In this document: one piece after another, positions 17,366-25,464 of the stretch
Position numbering within the stretch: position 1 is the stretch's first letter
Layout: each line of letters begins with the position of its first letter
Origin: Bacteroidota bacterium
Lineage (GTDB): Bacteria > Bacteroidota > Bacteroidia > CAILMK01
Direction: 5' to 3'
Length of the DNA: 35,590 bases
NCBI GenBank assembly: GCA_013288555.1
Contig: JABDBQ010000027.1
Location: 1 to 35,590, forward strand
Translations under genes and position numbers: made by a program
Notes under the pieces: generated by a model
Seen by the model: only the letters and a program-made list of their open reading frames with translations
Databases searched by the model: none
What the model was told of the DNA's origin: nothing

Positions 17366-17418
17366 CCTACTACGAGACCAAATCGCAAGAAAGCGTTTTT
17401 ATCATTTCAGGAAAACCT

Positions 17419-17426
17419 TATCTTTG
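17419..17426 (+). promoter_or_regulatory. candidate -7 box of the toxin-antitoxin operon
   Basis: TATCTTTG matches the Bacteroidota TAnnTTTG -7 element exactly and lies 22 bases before the antitoxin ATG, giving a plausible short leader. A T-rich stretch at 17396-17401 is at roughly the -33 position, without a clean TTTG. Confidence 0.55.
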
Positions 17427-17448
17427 CAATACATATAAATTTATAGTC

Positions 17449-17649
17449 ATGGTCAATATTCATCCGCAATATATAACCGATACAGCCGGTAAAAAACTGG
17501 TAGTGATTTCAGCCAAAGAGTTCAAAACCATAGTTGAACAACTGGAGGAAACTGAAGATGTCCGTTTGTATGATGAGGCAAAGAAGCAAGACAATGGTGA
17601 AAGAGTGCTGTTTGAGGATTACCTGAAAAAGCGAAAGAAAAGTGAATGA
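17449..17649 (+). CDS. YefM/Phd-like antitoxin
   Basis: A 66-residue protein from ATG 17449. The N-terminus PQYITDTAGKKLVVISAKEF followed by KTIVEQLEETEDVRLYDEA resembles the Phd/YefM-type antitoxins found next to RelE-like toxins in Bacteroidota: a DNA-binding N-terminal part and a charged, extended toxin-wrapping tail rich in Lys and Glu. Its stop overlaps the toxin start (ATGA), so the two are translationally coupled. Antitoxins of this type usually autorepress their promoter. A longer frame starting at 17356 is not used because the candidate promoter lies inside it. Confidence 0.8.
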   Translation: MVNIHPQYITDTAGKKLVVISAKEFKTIVEQLEETEDVRLYDEAKKQDNGERVLFEDYLKKRKKSE

Positions 17650-17906
17650 GTAAATACACCATTCAATTAACTAAAAAGGCTCAAAAGCAATTGGATAAAA
17701 TTTCTGACAGTATTGCAGAGCCGATTCTGGAGGCAATTGGTAATCTTGCAGATGATCCTCGCCCTCAAGGTTTCAAAAAGCTGAAAGGGAGAAAAGGTTA
17801 CAGGATAAGGGTAGGGGACTACCGTGTTATTTATGATATTTTCGACTACGAACTCATAATTGATGTCATAACACTTGGCCACAGGAAAGATATTTATAAA
17901 ACCTGA
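17646..17906 (+). CDS. RelE/ParE family toxin
   Basis: An 86-residue protein of the RelE superfamily. The diagnostic C-terminal half reads KKLKGRKGYRIRVGDYRVIYDI and ends VITLGHRKDIY, with the basic residues (Arg in YRIRVG, Arg in DYRV, His-Arg in GHRKDIY) typical of ribosome-dependent mRNA endonucleases of this fold. The N-terminal helix pair LTKKAQKQLDKI and PILEAIGNLADDPRP also fits. RelE and ParE cannot be separated with certainty by eye, but the YefM-like partner favours an RNase-type toxin. Confidence 0.86.
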   Translation: MSKYTIQLTKKAQKQLDKISDSIAEPILEAIGNLADDPRPQGFKKLKGRKGYRIRVGDYRVIYDIFDYELIIDVITLGHRKDIYKT

Positions 17907-17990
17907 CTTCTGCCCCTATTCCGGTCTTCCAGAAGACATACCGGAGAAGTGGGAGTTTATTTTGATCCCGACCAAATCCCCCTGCCCTCC

Positions 17991-18259
17991 CGAAGAAGTC
18001 GTTTAGGCGTCACGTTAAGACCTTACTTCATTGTTAATAATAGATTATCAGAATTTAAAGGTTAATATAAAATGTAATCAAACTAATCACCTTCTGCTTC
18101 CGAGTAGCCTCCAAACCTCCTAAAGGAGGCTTTCCATTCTGCTATCTTTAACTTTTTTGCATTTTATCAATAGAGAACTATCCGATAGTTCCCTTCAGGG
18201 TCAGGGCCGCGATATCAAACACGCCAAATTCTTAACTGGACGCATATACGAAGAAGTCG
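17991..18259. mobile_element. MITE-like insertion with 11-bp target duplication
   Basis: The direct repeats CGAAGAAGTCG at 17991-18001 and 18249-18259 flank a 247-bp segment (18002-18248). Its ends are imperfect inverted repeats: the left end TTTAGGCGTCACGTTAAGA and the right end, inverted, TATATGCGTCCAGTTAAGA agree at 14 of 19 positions. It encodes no protein. Inside is a hairpin CCTCC-TAAA-GGAGG (about 18116-18129) and the palindrome GAACTATCCGATAGTTC (about 18176-18192). Removing it and one duplication rejoins a sequence that continues the repeat unit seen intact at 17243-17324. A non-autonomous element moved in trans is the simplest reading; 9-12 bp duplications are typical of IS4-like transposases. 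Confidence 0.68.
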
Positions 18260-18269
18260 GGATAAGCAC

Positions 18270-18330
18270 TTTGGAAAGGAGGGAATCCCATATTCCAACA
18301 TTTGTATTTAATTCCTGACTCCTGATTCCT
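18270..18330 (+). repeat. 60-bp direct repeat, right copy
   Basis: Second copy of 17265-17324, separated from its upstream part (17968-17986) by the MITE-like insertion. It ends in the tandem units downstream of the pyruvate:ferredoxin oxidoreductase gene. Confidence 0.72.
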
Positions 18331-18360
18331 GACCCCTGATTCCTGATTCCTTACCCCTGA
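18311..18360 (+). repeat. TTCCTGA-type tandem repeat at the 3' end of nifJ
   Basis: About seven imperfect 7-base units (ATTCCTG, ACTCCTG, ATTCCTG, ACCCCTG, ATTCCTG, ATTCCTT, ACCCCTG) followed by a T run that abuts the nifJ stop. It is related to 17306-17365 and, inverted, 3547-3586. Confidence 0.65.
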
Positions 18361-18365
18361 TTTTT

Positions 18366-21300
18366 TTACATCTCAGTACTTAATCGTTCCAGGTGCTCCC
18401 ATTTATCTTTAGCATTTTGTTCCGCTTCAATAAACAGGGCTTCAGCCATTTCAGGATTGTTTCTGAATACGGAAGAAAACCTGGATTCTGTCATCATGTA
18501 CTCTTTTAAGGGCAGGGTAGCAGGTTTGGAATCCACCATGAAACGTTTGCCTTTTTCTTTTCGGGGATCAAACCGGAACAAAGGCCAGTAGCCTGATTTT
18601 ACTGCATTTGTCTGTTGTGTACCACCTTTTGAAATATCAAAACCATGAGCAATACAGGGGGAATAAGCCAGGATCAGTGATGGCCCGTTATAAGATTCCG
18701 CCTCATTAATGGCGCGGACGGTTTGGGTATCATTTGCGCCCACGGCAATCTGTGCAACATAAACATGGCCGTAATTAACGGCCATAAGACCAAGATCTTT
18801 CTTGGCTGTTTTTTTGCCGGAAATTGCAAACCGGGCGCTGGCACCTAAAGGAGTGCTTTTGGATGCCTGTCCCCCCGTATTACTATATACTTCAGTGTCT
18901 AACACCATGATATTCACATTTTCATTAGATGCCAGGATATGATCCAATCCGCCGAAACCGATATCATATGCCCATCCGTCACCGCCTATAATCCAAACAC
19001 TTTGTCGCGCCAGGAATTCTGACAATGCTACGAGTCTTTTTGCTTCAACAGATGGATTTGATTTCAGGATTGTATTCAATTCTAAAATTCTTTTTCGTTG
19101 GGCCTCTATGCCCTGTTCCGTTGTTTGGTCTGCATTAAGAATATCTTCAGCAATTGATCCAATACTGTCCTTAAGGTTGGTAACCAATTGTTCCGCAGCA
19201 GCTTTTTTGAAATCGAGTGCGGCACGAATGCCAAATCCAAACTCGGCATTATCTTCAAAAAGTGAATTATTCCATGCCGGACCTCTGCCTGAATCATTTG
19301 TTGTCCATGGGGTTGTGGGAAGGTTGCCTCCATAGATGGATGAGCATCCTGTAGCATTAGCAATGACCATTCTATCACCAATAAGTTGACTCAGTAATTT
19401 TACATAAGGTGTTTCGCCACAGCCGGAACAGGCTCCAGAAAATTCAAATAAAGGTTGAAGGAATTGCGATCCTTTCACGCTATTAAGATTCAATCGGTTA
19501 CGATCCAGTTCCGGAAGGCCCAGGAAAAATTCCCAGTTTTTTTCTTCTGTTTCCCGTAATGGGATAGGGTCCTGCATCACGAGGGCAGTTTCTGTACTGT
19601 CCACTTTTTTATTTACCGGGCATATTTCTATGCAAAGGTTACAACCGGTACAATCGTCTACAGACACCTGTAAGGTATAGGATTCATCGTCCCGGTTGAA
19701 TTCCTTGCCGATAGGGTGGAAGGACTTAAAAGTTGATGGTGCACCTTTTAATAATGCTTTCGGATATACTTTTGCGCGAATAGCTGCATGAGGACAAATA
19801 ATTATACATTTTGCACATTGGGTGCAGGTGCTTTCATCCCACACAGGTATTTCTGCCGCAATAAAACGTTTTTCATATTTGGAAGTGCCGACAGGGAAAG
19901 TTCCACCCGCCGGCATGGCACTTACAGGCAGGCTGTCACCCTCGCCTGACATGATTTTTTCGAGCACATTTTTTACAAAATCTGGTGCACTATCAGGGAT
20001 ATGTGTCAGAGGTACATTGGCATGCGTGGCTTTACCCGGATAATCAACTTTATAGAGATGTTTTAAAGTTGCATCTATAGCATCATAATTTCGTTGAATA
20101 ACTTCTTCCCCTTTTCGCTTATAGGTTTTGGCGATGGCGTCTTTGATTTTTTTAATGGCCTCCTCCTGGGGAAGAATTCCTGAGATGGCAAAAAAACATG
20201 TCTGGAGAATGCCGTTTACTTTGGATCCCATCCCGGTTTCTTTTGCAATGGATTTAGCATCAACTACATATAGCTGAATATGTTTATCAATAATTTGTTG
20301 TTGAACGTGTTGTGGCAACTTATCCCAGACTTCATTTGGTCCATAAGGTGCATTGAGAAGGAATATGGCATTGTCTGCGGCAATATTGAGCATGTTGTAT
20401 TTTTCAACAAATGAAAAATTATGACACCCGACAAAATTTGCCGACTCAACCAAATAAGACGACCTTATGGGTTTAGGGCTGAACCTGAGGTGTGAAACGG
20501 TAAGCGACCCCGATTTTTTAGAATCATAGACAAAATAACCTTGTACAAACATATCTGTAGTTGTACCCAGGATTTTAATGGTATTTTTATTGGCTCCAAC
20601 CGTTCCGTCTGCTCCAAGTCCGTAAAATACAGACTGGTAGGCATCTCCCTGTTCGGCAAGGTAATAGTTTTTATTATAGTCAATGCTCAGATGGGTTACG
20701 TCATCATCAATACCTATAGTGAAATGTTTTTTAGGTCTTTCTTTTTTCATTTCTTCAAAAATGGCATGAGCCATAGCAGGGGTGAACTCTTTAGAGCTCA
20801 GTCCGTAACGCCCTGAAATAACGCGGATACTTTCGTCTTTATAAAAACATTCCAGCCCTTTTGTTTCAATGAGTGCGCTGATAACATCCTGGTAAAGAGG
20901 TTCTCCAATAGCTCCAGGTTCTTTGGTCCTGTCAAGTACAGCTATGGTTTTAACTGTTGGAGGTAATGCATTAATGAAATGTTCTGCAGAAAATGGTCGG
21001 TATAATCTCACATTCAGCAAGCCGACTTTATCCCAATCATCTTTCAGGTTAAACATAGAATCAAGTACAGCACCAGTTCCTGATCCCATCATTACAATAA
21101 CCCTTTCTGCCTGTGGATGTCCCACATAATCAAAGAGATTATATTTTCTTCCGGTCAGTTTGGCAAATTTTTCCATTGTATCTTCCACAATGCCGGGTAC
21201 ATTATCATAAAAGGTATTGGAAGCTTCCCTGTTCTGAAAAAATACATCAGGGTTCTGTGCCGTTCCGCGAATGACTGGTGCATTCGGATTTAATCCGCGG

Positions 21301-21920
21301 TTACGATGCTCGTTCACAAGCTTTTCGTCGATCATCTCACGAATGACAGTTTCTGGAATCAATTCAATTTTTTTCAATTCATGAGAGGTCCGGAATCCGT
21401 CAAAAATATGCATGAAAGGAATTCTTGCCTGCAAGGTAGCAGCATGAGAAATCAATGCCATATCCATGGCTTCCTGTACGCCATCAGCAAAAAGCATGGC
21501 ATAACCAGTACTGCGCGCGGCCATTACATCACTGTGATCTCCAAAAATACTTAGTGCATGCGTAGCAATGGCCCGGGCGGCTATATGGAAAACAGCAGGG
21601 GTTAATTCACCTGCAATCAGGTACATATTTGGGATCATGAGCAAAAGCCCTTGCGATGCTGTAAAAGTTGTGGCCAGAGTACCTCCCTGGAGGGCACCGT
21701 GAACAGTGCCTGCAGCTCCTGCCTCACTCTGCATTTCAATGACTTTCGGAACATTTCCCCAGATGTTTTTTTCGCCTTTCGCTGCCCACTCATCAGCTAA
21801 CTCTCCCATAACAGAAGAAGGCGTGATCGGGTAAATAGCACATATTTCGTTGGTTTTATAAGCAATATAAGCAGCGGCTTCATTGCCATCCATAATCACA
21901 TAATTTTTATCCATATCCAT
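18366..21920 (-). CDS. nifJ: pyruvate:ferredoxin (flavodoxin) oxidoreductase
   Basis: Homodimeric-type PFOR that converts pyruvate and CoA to acetyl-CoA, CO2 and reduced ferredoxin in the cytoplasm. The 1184-residue length is normal for the single-chain enzyme. Domain I shows IYPITPSSVMGELADEW (about residues 30-46). Two ferredoxin clusters are complete: CTQCAKCIIICP from about residue 699 and CTGCNLCIEICP from about residue 757. The thiamine diphosphate part has ACSGCGETPY, GCSSIYGGNLPTTPW and GGDGWAYDIGFGG. The gene is divergent from the hemerythrin-like gene and shares a symmetric regulatory region with it. It marks an anaerobic, ferredoxin-based metabolism; other 2-oxoacids cannot be excluded as minor substrates. 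Confidence 0.97.
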   Translation of the reverse strand: MDMDKNYVIMDGNEAAAYIAYKTNEICAIYPITPSSVMGELADEWAAKGEKNIWGNVPKVIEMQSEAGAAGTVHGALQGGTLATTFTASQGLLLMIPNMYLIAGELTPAVFHIAARAIATHALSIFGDHSDVMAARSTGYAMLFADGVQEAMDMALISHAATLQARIPFMHIFDGFRTSHELKKIELIPETVIREMIDEKLVNEHRNRGLNPNAPVIRGTAQNPDVFFQNREASNTFYDNVPGIVEDTMEKFAKLTGRKYNLFDYVGHPQAERVIVMMGSGTGAVLDSMFNLKDDWDKVGLLNVRLYRPFSAEHFINALPPTVKTIAVLDRTKEPGAIGEPLYQDVISALIETKGLECFYKDESIRVISGRYGLSSKEFTPAMAHAIFEEMKKERPKKHFTIGIDDDVTHLSIDYNKNYYLAEQGDAYQSVFYGLGADGTVGANKNTIKILGTTTDMFVQGYFVYDSKKSGSLTVSHLRFSPKPIRSSYLVESANFVGCHNFSFVEKYNMLNIAADNAIFLLNAPYGPNEVWDKLPQHVQQQIIDKHIQLYVVDAKSIAKETGMGSKVNGILQTCFFAISGILPQEEAIKKIKDAIAKTYKRKGEEVIQRNYDAIDATLKHLYKVDYPGKATHANVPLTHIPDSAPDFVKNVLEKIMSGEGDSLPVSAMPAGGTFPVGTSKYEKRFIAAEIPVWDESTCTQCAKCIIICPHAAIRAKVYPKALLKGAPSTFKSFHPIGKEFNRDDESYTLQVSVDDCTGCNLCIEICPVNKKVDSTETALVMQDPIPLRETEEKNWEFFLGLPELDRNRLNLNSVKGSQFLQPLFEFSGACSGCGETPYVKLLSQLIGDRMVIANATGCSSIYGGNLPTTPWTTNDSGRGPAWNNSLFEDNAEFGFGIRAALDFKKAAAEQLVTNLKDSIGSIAEDILNADQTTEQGIEAQRKRILELNTILKSNPSVEAKRLVALSEFLARQSVWIIGGDGWAYDIGFGGLDHILASNENVNIMVLDTEVYSNTGGQASKSTPLGASARFAISGKKTAKKDLGLMAVNYGHVYVAQIAVGANDTQTVRAINEAESYNGPSLILAYSPCIAHGFDISKGGTQQTNAVKSGYWPLFRFDPRKEKGKRFMVDSKPATLPLKEYMMTESRFSSVFRNNPEMAEALFIEAEQNAKDKWEHLERLSTEM

Positions 21921-21937
21921 TCATTAAAAAATCGGTG

Positions 21938-21945
21938 TAAAGTTA
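21938..21945 (-). promoter_or_regulatory. candidate -7 box of nifJ
   Basis: On the minus strand these bases read TAACTTTA, one mismatch from TAnnTTTG, 17 bases before the nifJ start. A TTTG lies 17 bases further upstream on that strand, slightly closer than the usual -33 spacing, as expected for an activator-dependent promoter. Confidence 0.45.
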
Positions 21946-21964
21946 CATCCCTCCATGTTGGCCA

Positions 21965-21984
21965 AACATGATAAAAATCATGTT
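21965..21984. promoter_or_regulatory. FNR/CRP-like operator between nifJ and the hemerythrin gene
   Basis: AACATGATAAAAATCATGTT is a perfect 8-4-8 palindrome. Its core ATGAT-N4-ATCAT differs from the FNR consensus TTGAT-N4-ATCAA by one base per half. Its centre (21974.5) is exactly midway between the two divergent -7 boxes (21945 and 22004) and about 42-44 bases from both predicted start points, the class II activator position. Oxygen or redox control of both genes is inferred. Confidence 0.6.
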
Positions 21985-22003
21985 CTATGTGATTAAGGTC
22001 CAA

Positions 22004-22011
22004 TACCTTTG
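22004..22011 (+). promoter_or_regulatory. candidate -7 box of the hemerythrin-like gene
   Basis: TACCTTTG is an exact TAnnTTTG match, 21 bases before ATG 22033. It mirrors the nifJ box around the FNR-like palindrome. Confidence 0.55.
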
Positions 22012-22032
22012 ATTTATTAAAAAAATTACAAA

Positions 22033-22592
22033 ATGGCAAAATCCCTTGAAATGCTGTACACGGAACACGATGTTATTATAAATGCAGTTGGAATGACTGA
22101 ACCCATCAATAGTCAGATGCAGACAAACCCGGATTTATTCGAGAAAAACATGCGACAGATGGTTCATTTTATCAAGCATTATGCTGGTCATTATCATCAT
22201 AATAAGGAAGAAACTATTTTACTCCCAGCCACAGGGAAAAAAAGTGAAGTACTTGAAGATGTTATCATAAAAGGGACGCAGGATCATCATGTAGAATTCA
22301 AGGAAATGATCGAGAAGATCGAAAAAAATCTAGATCTGAAAGAATATGATCTGGTACAAAAAAACGTTAAAATATATGTTGATATGCTGCTCGATCATAT
22401 AGCCGTTTAGAATGCGAAGTTTTCCGTACGGGCGAATCTCTCTTTTCGGAATCAGAGTTTGATCTTCTTGATTTCAGGTTCCAGAATATTGACATTGAAT
22501 TAGGTGTTGACAAAAAACATACTATTGTTTTAGAACTTGAACAGCTAAAAAAGGACACTATATATATTTCTATTGTTAATCTTATTTTCTAA
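22033..22592 (+). pseudogene. hemerythrin-like domain protein, frameshifted
   Basis: The intact reading frame gives 125 residues (22033-22410) with hemerythrin (HHE) iron-site motifs: His in YTEHDVI, HHNKEE (HxxxE, about residue 56) and QDHHVEF (about residue 83). It stops just after LLDHIAV. One added T in the TTT run at 22406-22408 would join it to a second frame ending at 22592 and read HIAVLECEVFRTGESLF, restoring the HxxxxE metal-ligand pair of the last helix and a normal length of about 186 residues. The break is therefore a one-base deletion or a sequencing error. Hemerythrin-like proteins bind O2 or NO at a di-iron site; divergence from an oxygen-sensitive PFOR would fit an oxygen-sensing or protective role, by inference. 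Confidence 0.72.
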
Positions 22593-22646
22593 AATAACTC
22601 GTGTTATTTCATGATTTTAATCAGGTTTTCCGTCGGAAACTTGCTA

Positions 22647-22654
22647 TATTTTTG
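22647..22654 (+). promoter_or_regulatory. candidate -7 box of the hcr-like genes
   Basis: TATTTTTG fits TAnnTTTG and lies only 5 bases before ATG 22660, so a transcript would be leaderless or nearly so. The T-rich stretch GGTTTTCC near 22624 is at about the -33 distance. Tentative. Confidence 0.4.
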
Positions 22655-22659
22655 TAGTC

Positions 22660-25454
22660 ATGAGTCCATTAAATATTACTGTAAATGGTACCCGTTATGA
22701 GCTTCTCGTAGAAAACCATGAAACACTTTCTTCGGTTCTCAGAGAACGCCTCAATCTTACCGGAACCAAGATCGGGTGTTCACAGGGAAGTTGCGGAGCT
22801 TGTACCGTATTGGTTGATAATGAACCTGTTTTAAGTTGTATAAGTCCCGCGCTTCGTTTTGATGGCTCGGATGTTTTAACTATAGAAGGTGTCAGGAAAA
22901 ATGGGGTGTTGCATGACCTTCAACAAAAACTGGTAGAACACGGCGCTATTCAATGTGGTTTTTGTACTCCGGGGATGGTGATTACTGCATTGGATTTTGT
23001 AAATAAAAATCCCAACCCGACTATTGCTGAAATTAAAGATGCTATTTCCGGTAATGTTTGCCGTTGTACAGGGTATAAAAAGATTATTTCTGCTATAGCC
23101 GAATATGCACAGGAAAAATACCGTGATAAAAAGAAAACAATTCCTGTTTCTGAAAGAAGTGGACCCATTGTAGGAACCTCAAGGCCATATATTGAAGCGA
23201 CAAAAAAAGTACAGGGTACAGCTGAATATACCGATGACATTCGCCGGAAAAATACGCTATACGCTAAGTTTTTACGGAGTACCTATCCCCATGCACATAT
23301 TCTTGATATTGATTACAGCGAAGCCTTGAAATTACCTGGCGTAAGAGCCATTGCAACCGGAAAGGATATCCCTATTCATTTTGGTGTACTTCCTATTTCG
23401 CAGGATGAAACAGCCATGGCCATTGAAAAAACAAGATATGCAGGTGAAGTTGTGGCCGCAGTTGCTGCTGATACAGAAGATATTGCCAAAGAGGCTTTAA
23501 AACTGATAAAAGTAAAATACGAACCTATCCGTGCCTTTCTCACCATTGATGATTCTCTGGAAGATTCCGGGACCGATGAGCGGATACATAATCATAGTAA
23601 ATTTAATAATAACATTCACAAAAAAAGCGGAACTGCGTTTCGGAGATCAGCAGGAAGAATTAAATAATTCTTTTATGCGCTCAGGGATGCAGTTTGAGTT
23701 TGAAGGTGTATCGCACGCCTTTACGGAACCGCATGCAGCCTCTGCATATTGGGATGAGAATGGCCTGACAGTAATCAGTGCCACACAAGTGCCGCATTAT
23801 TTACACCGTGCCCTTGCTAAAGTTATGGAAATTCCTCTCAGCTGTGTGAGAGTTATAAAACCTTATGTTGGAGGTGGATTTGGTGGGAAAGGTGATCCTT
23901 TTCCTCACGAAATGATAGTTGCACATTTATCGCGGGTAACGGGCAGACCGGTAAAAATAACTTTCACAAGAGAAGAAGTTTTTCTCTCCAATCATGGGAG
24001 GCATCCAACCAAATTGTTTCTTGAATTGGGTGTCGATAAGGAAGGGTATTTCAAAGCACTTGATGCAGATATTGCTATTGATGGCGGTGCTTATGGAAGT
24101 TTTGGGGTAGTGACTTCCTATTATAACGGCGTATTGCTGCAGGCTCCATATAAACTTGATAATTTTGGTTTTAAAACATACAGAGTTTATACCAACAAAC
24201 CTCAATGCGGTGCCATGCGCGGACACGGTGCTGTTAATTCTCGTTTTGCGATAGAATCAATCATTGATGATCTCGCCCATAAGCTTGAAATGGATCCATG
24301 TGAAATAAGGATGAAGAATTTCCTGACGCCGAATACACTTACTGTCGGTCATTACAGGATTACTTCAAATGGAAGCCGTGAATCACTTTCTAAAGTTCGT
24401 GAACAATCAGATTGGGATGCAAGACGTGGCAAGTTTGAATATGGTCACGGACTAGGCGTTGCCTGCGGATTTTTTATCAGCGGCAGTGCGCTTCCCATTA
24501 TCTGGAATGAATTGCCACAATCTACAGTACACCTCAAACTCGATTTTGACGGACGGGTTCTTGTAACAAGTGGTGCCAGTGATATAGGCCAGGGAAGCGA
24601 CACAATGCTCGCTATGATTGTGGCTGAAGTACTGAACATAAGCATGGATAAAGTATTTGTTTTAGCGGCCGACACCCTTTTGACGCCGGTGGATATGGGC
24701 AGTTACAGCAGTCGCGTCACTTTTATGGCCGGGAATGCCGCCAAAGATGCAGCAGAAAAACTTCGCGACCAGATAATTAAGTATGTGTCTGCAAAAAAAG
24801 AAATTCCGGAAAGCGAACTCAATCTTGGTTACGAACAGGTTTTCAGCAATGATAAATCCTGTGATATAAACTGGTTGGAAGCTGTTGATATACTGGTATC
24901 CGGGAGAGGTGCTGTAAACGTGAGCGGTAAATATATTTCACCGAAACTTGGAGGGGATTTTAAAGGTTCCGGCGCAGGACTCAGTCCCAGTTATAGCTTT
25001 GGCGCTTGTGCTGCAGAAGTTGAAGTTGATACTGAAACCGGGCACGTGAAAATACTTAAAGTTTGGGGGGCTCATGATTGTGGGAAAGCAATCAATCCGA
25101 TGGCTGTTGAAGGCCAACTGGAAGGTTCATGGCATATGGGAATCGGGCAGATGATGAGCGAACAGATGAAATATTATAATGGTCTGTTGGTCAATAATAA
25201 TTTCTTGGATTATAAAATGCCGACATCCCTTGATACACCGGAAATTATCACAAACATTATAGAAACCATTGATCCTGAAGGCCCATTTGGCGCCAAAGAA
25301 ACAGGTGAAGGGGCACTACATCCAGTATTACCGGCGATAGCGAATGCTATTTTTTGATGCGATCGGTGTGCGGATTACAAGACTACCGATTTCACCGGAA
25401 TATATTTTGCAATTGTTAAAAGAGAAGGCAGAAAAAGAAGTTCTTTCAGTTTGA
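22660..25454 (+). pseudogene. 4-hydroxybenzoyl-CoA reductase-like gamma-alpha fusion, two frameshifts
   Basis: Molybdenum hydroxylase family protein in one polypeptide: an N-terminal two-[2Fe-2S] domain (Cys 40, 45, 48, 60 and 99, 102, 134, 136) joined to the molybdopterin subunit from about residue 168. The large part resembles HcrA of 4-hydroxybenzoyl-CoA reductase: GGGFGGKGDPFPHE (about residue 404), IDGGAYGSFGV..SYY and VYTNKPQCGAMRGHG, with the active-site glutamate in GAKETGEGAL. The frame is broken twice, each time repaired by removing one base from a homopolymer: A7 at 23620-23626 (giving HKKAELRFGDQQEE) and T6 at 25350-25355 (giving NAIFDAIGVRITRLPISPEY). Corrected length is 930 residues, about HcrC plus HcrA. 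The enzyme would remove the para-hydroxyl of 4-hydroxybenzoyl-CoA with ferredoxin electrons. The frameshifts may be sequencing errors or real decay. The intact hcrB follows after 10 bases. Confidence 0.85.
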
Positions 25455-25464
25455 AAAATATATC

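Larger units (their letters stand above)
16497..17418. other. noncoding, repeat-rich stretch
   Basis: About 920 bases with no supportable gene. It contains a hairpin with arms CCGGGTC (16648-16654) and GACCCGG (16669-16675), GC-rich fragments such as CCCTCGGGTTCTTCCCGAAC near 16892, the REP-like copy at 17130-17163, hairpins around CCCCTTCGGGG (about 17190), and the repeat unit at 17243-17324. Short open frames here overlap these palindromes and resemble no protein I know. Confidence 0.6.

Noticed and set aside
17306-18360. CRISPR-like array
   Set aside because: The short units are degenerate and contiguous, with no spacer-repeat alternation and no cas genes in the window.
16497-18365. Integrase, transposase, tRNA or rRNA gene in the mobile-looking stretch
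   Set aside because: No such coding sequence, cloverleaf or rRNA segment could be recognised; only the toxin-antitoxin pair and repeats are supported.
23620-25355. Programmed frameshifting in the hcr fusion
   Set aside because: Both breaks need a +1 shift, whereas A-rich slippery heptamers usually direct -1 shifts, and no stimulatory structure is evident. Read error or decay is simpler; transcriptional slippage cannot be fully excluded.
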